Source: Metaphire vulgaris (taxonomy: Eukaryota > Annelida > Clitellata > Crassiclitellata > Megascolecidae). From it: 64,000 nucleotides of DNA. Position numbers and translations under genes: made by a program. Where the stretch lies: the NCBI GenBank assembly GCA_018105865.1, contig CM030836.1:4087491-4151490 (forward strand), in the 5' to 3' direction. The notes under the pieces were generated by a model. That model was not told where the DNA came from. It searched no databases and saw only the letters and a list, made by a program, of their open reading frames with translations. Of the stretch, positions 1 to 9,338 are shown in pieces. The stretch's first letter is position 1, and every line of letters begins with the position of its first letter.

Positions 1-880
1 GCATAACGGACTGTATCACCACAATCAGACAATGGACAGACGCGAACCGACTTTCCCTCAACCCTGGAAAGACAGAGTTCCTTTGGATCACTACCCGAGG
101 CGTAGTCATCTCATCGGCCACAATCCGTTCACGATTGACGGAGTCGACATCGCGCCGATGACTGAGCTGCGACTCCTCGGGGTTTCTTCTGGACCAGACG
201 CCTCGTTCACCGGCACGTAACGAATGTGATCCGTGCCTGTTACTATCACCTAAGAAGGATCAAAGCCATTCGCCGTCATCTTCCACTACCGGGTCGTGAT
301 AACTTTGCGTGCGCTCTCTCATCCTGACACGCGTGGATTACTGTAACAGTCTACTCTTCGGACTCCCGGACAGCCTACTGAACCGCCTTCAATCAGTTCT
401 TAACGTTTCCGCGTGGCTTATATTCGGAGCCAGGTGGAACGAACACGCCACACCGCTGCTACGAGACCACCTTCACTGGCTCCGGATACCTGAACGGATA
501 GCATTCAAACGATGTTGGTTGGCGTTCAGAGCTTTACCACGACCCATGCTGTCCGGGTATCTATCGACACTTGTGCACCGACCCTCTCCAGCTGACAGAC
601 GCTCGCAGCTCCCGATCATGTCGCCGAGTCCAGCTTGTTGTCCCTCCCCGTCTAAGACAGCCAAATTCGGGGATAGATCTGTCTCGAGGGGAACCTAGAC
701 TCTGGAACTCCCTCCCGAGGAAATAACTAGCGAAACCACTCCCGACAAATTTGCAATGAAACTCAAGACGCATCTTTTTGGCATTTCATATCAGAGGCTT
801 CTGTAAAGCGCTCTTGACTATGGCCTTAGCCAGGCACAGAGCGCTATACAAATTGACATTTATAATAATAATAATAATAA
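1..880 (+). mobile_element. L2/CR1-type LINE, 3' fragment with (ATA)n tail
   Basis: Broken plus-strand frames encode the C-terminal part of a non-LTR reverse transcriptase: a LNPGKTEFLW-like thumb segment near 57-95, a RVDYCNSLLFGLPDSLLNRL segment from about 327, then LHWLRIPERIAFKRCWLAF. These are family hallmarks of L2/CR1-like LINEs. The 3' end has the typical gcgctatacaa motif followed by an ATA microsatellite (about 862-880). There are several frameshifts, so it cannot encode an active enzyme. The 5' part lies outside the window. The same family recurs at 9770-10201, 48566-49150 and 55745-56200. Confidence 0.8.
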
Positions 881-1016
881 CCTCAATGGAAAAACTGATG
901 GAAGACACAGAATGACTTTGGAAGAAATAGCAAAGGACAGAGAACTTTGGAGAGATGTCATGGAGAAGTCAATAGCTGGACACAAGCACTCACCCCAAAA
1001 AGAACCAGCTGTTTAA
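881..1016 (+). mobile_element. C-terminal scrap of a second LINE ORF
   Basis: A short frame reads GRHRMTLEEIAKDRELWRD and ends at a stop near 1014. This resembles the extreme C-terminus of RTE/Nimb-like LINE polyproteins (arginine-rich GR motif followed by an RxxWR segment). It directly follows the ATA tail of the preceding LINE. Confidence 0.45.
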
Positions 1017-1185
1017 GAAATTTCGGTTGTTTTTACAAATAGAGTAAAATACATTTGGACATATTCGTCTATTCCAACTTTTCAACTATTCGTATTGTGA
1101 GGCTTGTTCGATTTCATCATGACAGTGATTTCACCATGACATTAATTAATCGTCCCACGTCTACGTGAAATTAACAATATCAGCA

Positions 1186-1394
1186 AAAGGTACAAGATTT
1201 CAGATCCGAAACCCGACAGACTCTCTTTGATATTGCAAGTTGTAAATGTTCCAATGCAGCATTTTTAAAATGTGCCAAAGATAGGAAAGTACCTGTAGAA
1301 AAACTAGAATTTCCTAGTGACCAAGGAAAGAAGTACGAGGAAAATGATGATTGGTTGCATAGATGGTCAAAGAACAAGTGCATTAGCATATAAA
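1186..1394 (+). other. Unrecognised Cys-containing coding-like fragment
   Basis: One plus frame stays open for about 69 codons and looks protein-like: LFDIASCKCSNAAF, then a further Cys, KVPVEKLEFPSDQ and WLHRWSKNKC. The mix of CxC and KVPxE motifs resembles proteins seen repeatedly in invertebrate mobile DNA, but I cannot name the family. There is no start codon and it is isolated. Flanking 1017-1185 and 1395-1463 hold nothing recognisable. Confidence 0.3.
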
Positions 1395-1463
1395 GCTAAG
1401 AGGAAAGCGAAAGTAACAAACTAAAAGCTACAGTTTCTACACTAAGAGTGCATAAAATTAAGT

Positions 1464-1963
1464 TATCAACTTGAGTGCAGAGTAGGGTCTTCGATGAACG
1501 CTGAGGAGAAGGCTCTACAATATGATCGGGAGACTACTGATGCAATAGACAGGCTGGTACCGGTGATGACTGTGAGCTGCCAGCGTCGTCCCTCAGACCC
1601 CTGGTTCAATGAGGAGTGTCGGAGAGCTAAGAGGGAGCTACGACTTGCCGAAAGGAGAGTATGCAAAGCACACTCAGATGATGCAGCTATGGCGGCATTC
1701 GATTTGACAGAGTGACAGTGAACCTACAGGCAACTCCTTTGACGAAAGCGAGAAGTCTTTTGGACCAAGAAAGTAGACTCTGAGCGGTCCGATCCTCGAC
1801 CCCTCTGGCAGTCCTTGAACACACTACTTGGCTTGGGACGAACATCTGCACCTGCTACACTCTCAGCCGAGGCTTTCGCTGAATAGCTCCACAAGAAGGA
1901 GGCAGGAATAAGCACCGCCATGGCGGAACACGAACCGCCCAAGCTCGATGCACCGCCCTCCTA
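1464..1963 (+). mobile_element. L2-like LINE, part 1 (split by the MULE)
   Basis: The frame starting at 1494 encodes the endonuclease-RT linker typical of L2-like LINEs (vTVSCQRRPSDPWFNEECRRAKRELR). After a frameshift it continues through DPRPLWQSLNTLLG-like sequence to MAEHEPPKLDAPP at about 1920-1960. The LINE resumes at 6982 after the MULE insertion, and with one GTACCATCTC copy retained the translated linker runs on in phase (FQTLSPNEVASKVHALPDK). It is therefore the same LINE copy as 6982-8790. Confidence 0.8.
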
Positions 1964-1973
1964 GTACCATCTC

Positions 1974-2096
1974 GGGTACGCCCCAACTCGGCGACGGTCG
2001 ACTCGGCACCGACAACTCGGCGACGGTCAGCTCGGCGCCAGTTCAAGTGTGCGCCCGGACGACTCGGCGACGGTCAACTCGGCGCCAATTCAGGAG
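1974..2096 (+). repeat. Left MULE inverted end with subterminal repeats
   Basis: It holds several degenerate copies of an approximately 26-bp unit (CAACTCGGCGACGGTC plus CAACTCGGCGCC). The same unit appears in the opposite orientation at 6855-6971. Such arrays near MULE ends are plausible transposase-binding sites (inference). Confidence 0.8.
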
Positions 2097-2524
2097 GACC
2101 AATACAATGGACACTTAAGCAGGACACTTAATGGACACTTAAGCAGGGTGCAATTTGTGATTGGAGCAGTGGGGGATATTTAGAAGGAAAAAGTTTGGGG
2201 ATGTAGATGTTTGGGGATATGTAGCAGTGGGGGTATATAGTGGTGAAGGGATGTAGCTGTAGGGGGGATGCAGTTGGGCAGTGGGGGGATCTTCCCTTCC
2301 CCCCTACAAATCGCGCCCGGCACTTAAGTGTTGAGTTAAAACCAAATTATCAGAAGATTGTGTGACTACTAATCATTTTGTGACTACTAATCATTTAATA
2401 GTATATTGTTGAGTTGTAGTGTCTTATTCAGAGTAAAATTGTAACCTGGACAGCGGACCAAGTGGCTATCCCTAAATTACATGGACAATTTATTTGGCCA
2501 TTTATGACTCCCTTGTCAGTTACT
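2097..2524. other. MULE interior, non-coding
   Basis: No gene seen. It has three close copies of ACACTTAA-type sequence (2100-2145), then a G-rich stretch at 2165-2300 with many GGGG runs. It ends with the target duplication of the next LINE, GTCAGTTACT, at 2515-2524. Confidence 0.5.
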
Positions 2525-3311
2525 TTGTTACCTTGTCACAACACTAATGGCAGATAATGAAAGAAAACTACAAAGGTTATTAGACAAGGTGGCAGAAGAG
2601 AGTGAAAAGAAAGGACTAAGAATAAACAAAAGAAGAGCGTACTGTATGGTAATTACAAAAAGAAAGAAATTCCTAAATGCAGGCTACAATACAGGGGAAT
2701 GGAAATAAAACAGGTAACACAGTTCAAATATCTAGGAAGCATATTCACAAGCGATGGAAGAAGTGAAAAGGACATTGAAACGAGAATAGGTATGGCGAAG
2801 TCAGCCTTCATACAACTCAAAAAGATTCTCACAAATAAACATATTTCAACAACAACACGGCTCAGAATTCTTCACAGCTACGTTTGGGCGGTTCTGATGT
2901 ACGGCTCGGAAACATGGACGTTGACAAAAACATCAGAAAGGAAACTGGAAGCTGCAGAGATGTGGTTTCTCAGAAGGATGCAAAAAATTTCATGGACAGA
3001 AAGAATAACCAATGAGGAAGTACTAAAAACTTTTGGTACAAAAAGAAAATTGCTAAAAACCATAAGAAAGCAGCAGCTTGAATTCTTTGGACATCTAATA
3101 AGAAAAGACGGATTGGAAAATCTAGCCATAACAGGAAAAAATAGAGGGAAAAGAGCAAGAGGAAGACAAAGAATAAAGTTTACGGACAGCCTAAGAGAAG
3201 CGACAAGAACTACAGACAACATCGAACTGATAAGGAAAGCCAGAAACAGAGAAGAGTGGAAATCCATGGTTGCCGACGTAGCAATACATGGCACATGAAG
3301 AAGAAGAAGAA
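2525..3311 (+). mobile_element. 5'-truncated LINE copy with 10-bp target duplication
   Basis: It is flanked by GTCAGTTACT at 2515-2524 and 3312-3321 and ends in a (GAA)n tail. The coding sequence starts within the reverse-transcriptase thumb (LQRLLDKVAEESEKKGL at about 2560-2615). After one frameshift it gives 199 codons (2699-3298) with QFKYLGSIFTSDGR, VLMYGSETWTL, MWFLRRMQKISW and GRQRIKF motifs, the standard C-terminal half of a Nimb/RTE-like LINE polyprotein. It has only the one obvious frame break. It is younger than the MULE because it lies within it. Confidence 0.85.
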
Positions 3312-3631
3312 GTCAGTTACTATCTAACTGTTTATAATCCCCACTATTTTTGGCTTAAGGTAATTTATGGACATCCCCAAATTTTAAAAAAAAAACTTTA
3401 TTATAATTTGACAAGCGGATTTTCAATTGAGTAGGCCTAATTGATTCAAATCCACCAGACAACCCAACTGATCAACAGATGATTTATGAAGAATACCATT
3501 TGACCCAAACCTCCTCTCGGCGTGCATGAATCAATGACGCACAAATCAATGCTAATGAAGGCAAAGCCTATAATTCAAATTGGCCAAACAATACACATTT
3601 ATTTGGAAAATGTGTTTATTTATTTATTTAC
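3312..3631. other. MULE interior, no gene seen
   Basis: AT-rich sequence without recognisable coding, RNA or repeat content beyond the second LINE target-site copy at its start. Confidence 0.4.
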
Positions 3632-4000
3632 GTTACCTTTCCAACGAAAGCAAAACCCAAAATATATGTTAACCATTTATAAACTATCTAATAGAATATA
3701 AATTGCCATAATAATGTTATTGCAAGGTTCTCGAACAAGACAAAAGAGTTTCACATGAATTCCAAAGAATACGTCGAAGAAATATATAAAAGAGATACAT
3801 TTAAATTTATAGCTAAGTTACCTTTCTAGAGCAAGTAAAACCAAAAATAGATTTTAGCCAACCATTAACTATGTAATAGAATATGAATTGCAATAATAAT
3901 GTTACTGCAAGGTACTCAAACAAGACAAAAGAGTTTTACACGAATTCCAAGGAAAATGTCGAAAAAGTAGGCTATATAAAAGAGATAAAAATTGTAATGA
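3632..4000. repeat. Diverged two-copy tandem duplication (period about 185 bp)
   Basis: Copy 1 begins gttaccttt at 3632 and copy 2 gttaccttt at 3817. Both continue through matching blocks such as attgcaaTAATAATGTTA, CAAGACAAAAGAGTTT and TATATAAAAGAGATA in the same order. They differ by scattered substitutions and small indels. They lie just downstream of the transposase gene, inside the MULE. Confidence 0.75.
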
Positions 4001-4047
4001 AAAAGTGCCAATAAATCGAAGAACGTTTCGAGTGGTTAAGAAAAATA

Positions 4048-5205
4048 TCAATCCATACGATAATTGTGGGCTAATCCTCGCAGATATTCCATGATGTTTG
4101 TGCCATCATAGTTTTGCACCTTTTTCATAATTCGTTCATCCGCTTCTTCATAACGTTTCCGCTTTCTTGGCGGGCTATGACCACCCACAAACCTCTCATA
4201 TTCGGCATCATAGAGCTTCTGCAATTTCTTTAGGCCGTCGATGAATTTCCAGATGACGGGGTGAGCGACTCCGAAGGACAATTGCATGCTCCGATGGAAT
4301 GCTTCTGCGAAGTTATTTGTTCTGTCTCTTCCGGCTAAAGTGCGGTCACGAACACCCCAAACCGAATAAGGGAAAACCGGCTGCGCACGTACCCCATTTT
4401 CCCGAAGCCGGCCCACATAGGTGTTGGTAAACCAGCCGATTAACGGATCCAGTTCTAGGGGCAATGTTTCCTCCAGCTCGCTTAAGCTTTTGATGACATC
4501 TTCTTCTGGAAGAAAAGCAACAGATGACAACATTCGTGCGTGAAGAGCGAATTCAGAGTTGGTGTTGTAACGGCCTAAAAGGTTAGCAGTGGCGAGATGT
4601 TTCTTCATATTTTGAACCAGGTGGAAGAAGCAGCCTTTCAGTTCGGCCTCCGGCCATTCCGTTCGCACAGCATTGTGGATCGCCAACTCGAAATCTACAC
4701 ATATAGATTCAGGGTTGAACTGCGGCCAAATGTCATGAATCATACAGAATAGCTTCTCGTAGATGGCGCCAGTTTTGTTTGGTAGCAAACACATCAAGAC
4801 TGGAAATACGAAACCTCCCCGGCGCGAAAGCACAACAAAGATCTGGTTGAAAAGGGGAGGGGCAAGCAAGAAAGCTCCATCCATGAAAACTTCCTTCATT
4901 TCCGACTGCCACGTACCGTTGTGTTCACGCCCGAACATCAGAATACATTCAGCATCGAATGAGTCAGCTAACAAATATTTCTCAACATTCCCAGGCGACA
5001 TCTCATACACTTGATACGCTTGTGGAATTATGAGCTCCGCCAAATTCTGTGGGGCGGGAAGTGCTGCCTCTACTTGACGACGCTTTCGACCAACCAGCTT
5101 ACGTGTCGCGTCTTTCGAAGGCATTTGTCCAAAAACTGCCACGTTTGCACTGCGTACCAGCTCGGTACGAATTTTGAAGAGGTGTTTCTTGGGTGTTCTC
5201 TGCAC
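4048..5205 (-). CDS. MULE transposase, catalytic part
   Basis: This 385-codon frame catalyses cut-and-paste transposition in Mutator-like elements (family knowledge). A DDE triad is visible: Asp109 in VFMDGAF, Asp171 in ICVDFELAIHNAV and Glu301 in NNFAEAFHR. The MULE signature C-x2-H (GCFFHLVQNMKKHL, Cys192/His195) lies between the second and third acidic residues. The C-terminus is basic (PPRKRKR). The first codon of the open frame is GTG, not a credible eukaryotic start. The protein almost certainly continues from the FLYWCH frame upstream (5099-5692), which overlaps it in another phase, so one indel or frameshift lies around 5180-5205. The catalytic domain itself shows no stop or obvious lesion, so the copy is relatively young or was recently active. 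Confidence 0.88.
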   Translation of the reverse strand: MQRTPKKHLFKIRTELVRSANVAVFGQMPSKDATRKLVGRKRRQVEAALPAPQNLAELIIPQAYQVYEMSPGNVEKYLLADSFDAECILMFGREHNGTWQSEMKEVFMDGAFLLAPPLFNQIFVVLSRRGGFVFPVLMCLLPNKTGAIYEKLFCMIHDIWPQFNPESICVDFELAIHNAVRTEWPEAELKGCFFHLVQNMKKHLATANLLGRYNTNSEFALHARMLSSVAFLPEEDVIKSLSELEETLPLELDPLIGWFTNTYVGRLRENGVRAQPVFPYSVWGVRDRTLAGRDRTNNFAEAFHRSMQLSFGVAHPVIWKFIDGLKKLQKLYDAEYERFVGGHSPPRKRKRYEEADERIMKKVQNYDGTNIMEYLRGLAHNYRMD

Positions 5206-5692
5206 GCCGTTTCATGTCGGTTACTATCTTTGAAAGTCCAACGCGATTGGCATCGCCGACAGCTGAGCATGTGTGTGCAGCCCGCAAAGAGTGGAATGTC
5301 CCATCGACAGTGGAAGTCCAAATTCGTCCCTTGCAGCCAACCGTCCCTTTGCCGCCTTTACTATCGCAACGCCAAAAAGTCGTAGTTTCATCAGAACTGC
5401 GTTTATCAAACACATATAGATGACCATCGTGCTCGAACTTTGCTTTACCGCGCTGACTGTTGATTTCAGTAATTGTGAAGCGATATCGGCTGCCAGGTGG
5501 CTCAGCCTTCCTCCGACAGCGGCCGCTAAGGCGCCAGCGGCGCACTATATAGTCGACTACGCGCCGGAACTCGGCCTTAGCTTGGAAGGTTTTGACTACG
5601 TGAGAGGAACAAAACACTTTAGGTTCGGGGGATGAACGAACTGGGTCTGACGTTGGATCTGTTGGATTACTCAGGAAATACATAATTGGCAT
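5099..5692 (-). CDS. FLYWCH zinc-finger N-terminus of the MULE transposase
   Basis: It starts at an ATG (5690-5692). The FLYWCH-type finger lies at about residues 78-145: KFEHDGHLYVFDKR, FWRCDSKGGKGTVGCKGRI and a final HTC, giving W-x-C...C-x-x-R...H-x-C. FLYWCH modules are DNA-binding domains often fused to MULE transposases. The frame then runs past KIVTDMKRRAENTQ into unrelated out-of-phase sequence, while the catalytic frame opens at the same place, so the two are halves of one gene. Either a disabling single-base indel or, less likely, recoding separates them. Confidence 0.82.
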   Translation of the reverse strand: MPIMYFLSNPTDPTSDPVRSSPEPKVFCSSHVVKTFQAKAEFRRVVDYIVRRWRLSGRCRRKAEPPGSRYRFTITEINSQRGKAKFEHDGHLYVFDKRSSDETTTFWRCDSKGGKGTVGCKGRIWTSTVDGTFHSLRAAHTCSAVGDANRVGLSKIVTDMKRRAENTQETPLQNSYRAGTQCKRGSFWTNAFERRDT

Positions 5693-6559
5693 ATCGACAG
5701 AAAATACTTGGTTTAGATTTAGCCTGTGAGTTTCGTGTGTAAAACTGATAGCGACGCTCGACTTATATAGAAAAGGAACGTGTATCCTACAGGTCTGTGA
5801 ACATTTTTATGTCTTCTCGTTTTACTCGCTTTATATATCCTTGCCATGTTTTGTTTTAATAAATGGATCTTTCTATCAAAATACGGTTGTTATACGATTC
5901 GAGAACGGCCCACGTGTCTTCGCTTTAAGGCTCTGACTCCACCACAGAGCCGGACCCACGTGCCTAAGTAGACGCCATCCTGGGATCTTAGAAGGGCACA
6001 CAGAGGACAGCGAAAAGTAGTTTTTTTCAATATTCATAGTTACTTTTGCTAATTAGACAGTTTTACTCTTTTAGAAAGCTTTATTTCGCGCTAACTAACT
6101 AACTTTCACTGAATAACTTACTGATAAAACTGCCTTAATCAAATGCTTCGACTTAACTGGAGCCGACTATCCGTCTTTGAATTTGGTCGACGGCTAATGT
6201 TGTTTATACAGCTTTGAGTTATTGATATGTTCTGAAAAGACCGGCGTGTAGGCCCAGAGCAACCTGAGCAAGAACAATCGACAAAGACCTAGCCCCACAC
6301 AACTTTGGTCTTGCCACAGCATGGAAGCGGGCGCAGGACAGGGATTTATGGAACCGGACTCTGGAAACAGTAACGCTCCACTAGTGGGCATGCTGAGAAG
6401 AAGAAACGTTCCTGCCCTCGCTCATACAAATCGCTAGACTAGTCTAGGCCAGAACATGACAGGGCTCTCTCCTGCCCAAGCAGACAGGAACATCAAAGCT
6501 TTTCCAGCTGGAGGGTTTGGTTGAACGTCTGTTGCTCTTTTAGTATTTGAATTTAGATG
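5693..6559. other. 5' region of the MULE gene, no second gene seen
   Basis: It contains TATA-like sequences (for example tttatatatcc near 5830) but no coding frame I can support. TAACTAACTAACT occurs near 6095. Confidence 0.4.
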
Positions 6560-6785
6560 ACGGTTAGTGACTTATTAATATGTTCCTGCTCTTGCCCCTC
6601 AGAGTCGATATTTCTGCACAATGGCCCAAGTATCCTTCCAATAATTTTGAATCCATCTGAGAATATTCCCTCGTATTCCACTGGACTTTAGCTTAGCGTC
6701 TTGTGTGTGTCGCTTTATCAAAAATTTTGGCCACATATAAATATGTTAGGCCAAATATAAATATGTTATGTCTACTGACTTGCCC
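6560..6785 (-). mobile_element. CR1-like LINE scrap (antisense)
   Basis: The stretch at about 6645-6780 matches, with gaps, the antisense CR1 copy at 38637-38760: aatccatctgagaatatt...cactggac...ctttatcaaaa...ttggc...tatgtctactg. It contains an internal short duplication (two copies of ggccaaatataaatatgtta-like sequence). Confidence 0.6.
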
Positions 6786-6854
6786 GCGTCCAGCTAATAA
6801 AAAAAACGGCTCTCTTTCAGGATGTTTTCCATAGCTTTGTACATGAACTTGCGC

Positions 6855-6971
6855 GACGCGTCGCCGAGTTGACCGTCGCCGAGTTTTCCGTTCGCCAAGT
6901 TGTCCTGTCTCCGATTTGACCGTCGCCGAGTTGGCCGGTGCCAAGTTGGCGTCGCCGAGTTGACCTGTTCC
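6855..6971 (-). repeat. Right MULE inverted end with subterminal repeats
   Basis: It holds degenerate copies of GACCGTCGCCGAGTTG, the reverse complement of the left-end unit, and runs up to the target duplication at 6972. Confidence 0.8.
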
Positions 6972-7521
6972 GTACCATCTCTGCTCGTTTCAGACTCTAT
7001 CACCCAATGAGGTGGCCTCCAAGGTGCATGCACTACCAGACAAGCATTGTGCCAGAGACAATGCCTACTCGTCTTCTTAAAGAACACTCAGACATTCTTG
7101 TACCGTTCATCACAGAGCTCTTTAATCGATCGATGACCGATGGGAAAGTGCCGATGACCGTTAAGTCCACCTTCATCATCGCTAGATTCAAGAAACTCAA
7201 CATGGATGTGGCGGAAGTCAGGTCGCATAGACGGATATCCAACCTGTCGGTGCTTTCAAAGCTCCTTGAACAGCTTATATACCATCAGCTTATTAATCAT
7301 CTGACGACCTCCAATCTGCTCCTTGATTTGCAGTAGGCATATGATGTATTCCACTCCACCGAACCAGCGGTGTTGAAGGTCACAATGGACATCCTTCAGG
7401 CACTAGATGCATGCGATGTAGCAGACTTGGTGTTATTGGATCTTACTGCCGCTTTCGATACAGTGGAACACGAGCTGCTACTAGAGAAGATGGAAGTAAC
7501 ATATGGAGTAAGCAGCTCGGT

Positions 7522-7742
7522 TCACAGACATTTGCGCGACCAACATTTGCGCGCCGACATTAGCACGTATTTCGAGGAAGCACGTATTGCGCTATAAATT
7601 AAAAGTCATCCGTGCTTTAGTAACTATAGTCTTAATCATAACCCAAAATCAAACCCTAACTCTAACCCTAACTCCAATTATATCAACTAATATCGCGCAA
7701 ATGTCGGCGCGCAAATGTCGGTCGCGCATTTGACGGGTCACC
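7522..7742. mobile_element. MULE-like MITE with long inverted ends
   Basis: Terminal inverted repeats of about 33 bp contain ACATTTGCGCGACC and CATTTGCGCGCCGACATT (7528-7560 against 7700-7733). The flanks AGCAGCTCGGT (7511-7521) and AGCCGCTCAGT (7743-7753) match at 9 of 11 positions. Excising element plus one copy restores the LINE frame (GVSSSVLQWFSSYL). The core carries CCCTAA-like telomere-type repeats (about 7652-7676). Confidence 0.75.
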
Positions 7743-8401
7743 AGCCGCTCAGTGCTTCAATGGTTCTCCTCCTACCTGAAGGATCAAATACAGTACATAT
7801 GCTGTGCCAATTCCACAACGTCACCAACTCGTGTAGCTCATGGGGATTCTCAGGGATCTGTCCTGGGACACATCCTTTGTGTGATCTAGGTTGCTGACTT
7901 GGTAAGCACAACCCAGCAGTTCGAACTACAAGCCCACCTCTATGCAGATGACACTCAGGTCTACGGGAGCAGCTCACCCGCTGCCACTCAACTACTCTCG
8001 CAACATGTCACTCTGTGTATAGCCAAGATGACAAGATGACTGAAGTCAAATCAGTTAAAGCTCAATGCTGCCAAGACCGAATTCCTCTGGATGGCTACCA
8101 CTGGATGGCTACCAAAGGCACCAACATCTACTACCATTGACCTGTATCTGCATAGATGAACTTGATGTGCAGCCAGTGTCCTCAGTGAGGAACCTCGGAA
8201 ACTATCTCGATCGCACGGTTTCGATGAAGACACATGTGGCCCAAATCGTTGCAGGGTGCTTCAACTCCTTAAGACTGATCAGAAGCCTTTGCTGATCAGT
8301 GTCTACTACTGTCCTCAAATTGCTGGTCTCCTCACTGGCTTTGACCAAGCTCAATTATGGTAATGCAACTCTTCCAGGGATACACAACTACCTACTTAAC
8401 T

Positions 8402-8534
8402 GCAATATCCGGACGTTTCATCTCAGAACGTTTCATCTCAGGACAATTCATCTCAGGACGATTCAATGCGGACGATTCATATCAAGGACTATTCATCTCA
8501 GGACGTTTCATCAGGACTATTCATCTTAGGACTG
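8402..8534 (+). repeat. Minisatellite, 15-16 bp unit
   Basis: About eight degenerate copies of GGACGTTTCATCTCA interrupt the LINE between its DYCN-like and LHWL-like segments. No inverted ends are seen. Confidence 0.8.
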
Positions 8535-8796
8535 TGCAAATGATCTACCAGGCCAAACTCAGGGACCACATAACACCACTGCTCCGTGACTTACATTGGC
8601 TGTCTGTGCCGCAATGTATTAATTTCAAGCTTGTGACGTTGGTGTTCTGCTGACTAAATGATGCAGGTCCTGCATAACTGACGACCGAGCTGAAACGTGT
8701 CCCCGACTTTCCAGGTCAGCAACACCTGAAATCCGCCACATCTGCCTCACTGGCTGTCCTGAGGACGCTCCTCCGCAATGTAGGAGACCGCACACC

Positions 8797-9105
8797 GTAT
8801 TTTCGCGCATATAAGACGCGGCTTATACGAATTTTTACACAATTAGCCCCCTTGGTGCGTCTTATACTCGGGTGCATCTTATCTAAATTTTTTGGAACAT
8901 GAATAACTGCGTCTACAGGTCGCCTATAGCGCCGGCGGCTCGCCTAGAGCGCCGACAGGGCGCCGGTGGCTGGCCGAGAGTGCCAACGGGTCGCCTAGAG
9001 CGCCAGCGGGTCGCCTAGAGCACTGCCGGGGCGCCGACAGGTCGCTGGGAGCGCCGACGGGTCGCCTAGAGCTCCGACGGGGCTCCGACGGGCCGCCGAG
9101 AGCTG
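8797..9105. repeat. Pogo-like end plus GC-rich minisatellite
   Basis: 8797-8890 begins CCGTATTTTCGCGCATATAA and has repeated cgtcttata motifs, like the ends of TA-inserting pogo/Tigger-type elements. 8918-9105 is a tandem array of an approximately 20-bp unit close to GGGTCGCCTAGAGCGCCGAC. A related array occurs at 16937-17020. No second end was found, so the element is incomplete or rearranged. Confidence 0.5.
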
Positions 9106-9338
9106 CTAACAATGAATGTCTCAAGTACCTTCTTTTAATTTTGAAACTAGTTTTAATATTCTGGACCCTATCCATTGCAGTCAAGTTCTCCAAGGCCATC
9201 ACAGCCTCTATTTTAACCTCCTCATGCAGTCTAAACCATCATAGTACTTCCAAGGTTGCATGGTTATCGTCCATCCTCATTGCTGAGGGTCGCAGGCTAT
9301 GCAGGCTGACAACAAGGTTCTCCATGTGACTCTGTCTT
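9106..9338. other. No recognisable feature
   Basis: A sequence of mixed composition leading into the LINE. Short open frames only. Confidence 0.3.

Larger units (their letters stand above)
1974..6971 (-). mobile_element. Complete-ended MULE DNA transposon inserted in a LINE
   Basis: The element is flanked by a perfect 10-bp direct duplication, GTACCATCTC, at 1964-1973 and 6972-6981. A 9-10-bp target duplication is characteristic of Mutator-like elements. Both ends consist of inverted copies of a degenerate repeat based on CAACTCGGCGACGGTC. The interior carries a FLYWCH plus MULE transposase on the minus strand (4048-5692). Removing the element restores the L2-like reading frame around it. 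It was later invaded by a 5'-truncated LINE (2525-3311) and contains an antisense CR1-like scrap (6560-6785). Boundaries rest on direct inspection of both junctions. Confidence 0.88.
6982..8790 (+). mobile_element. L2-like LINE, part 2 (reverse transcriptase)
   Basis: It continues the LINE of 1464-1963. Recognisable RT motifs in order are TRLLKEHSDILVPFITELFN (7066-), SHRRISNLSVLSKLLEQLIY, VLLDLTAAFDTVEHELLLEK (7430-), the FSSYL region after the MITE, HLYADDTQVYG-like sequence near 7935-7965, TKLNYGNATLPG (8345-) and LRDHITPLLRDLHWLSVP (8550-). Stops and frameshifts are numerous. It is interrupted by a MITE (7522-7742) and a minisatellite (8402-8534). Confidence 0.85.

Noticed and set aside
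473..773. Minus-strand frames overlapping the first LINE
   Set aside because: Shadows of the sense LINE coding sequence.
2165..2300. G-quadruplex regulatory element
   Set aside because: G runs are frequent but spaced too widely and irregularly to claim a structure.
8402..8534. CRISPR-like array
   Set aside because: Units are contiguous and degenerate with no spacers; animal minisatellite. The same applies to 8918-9105 and 54170-54525.
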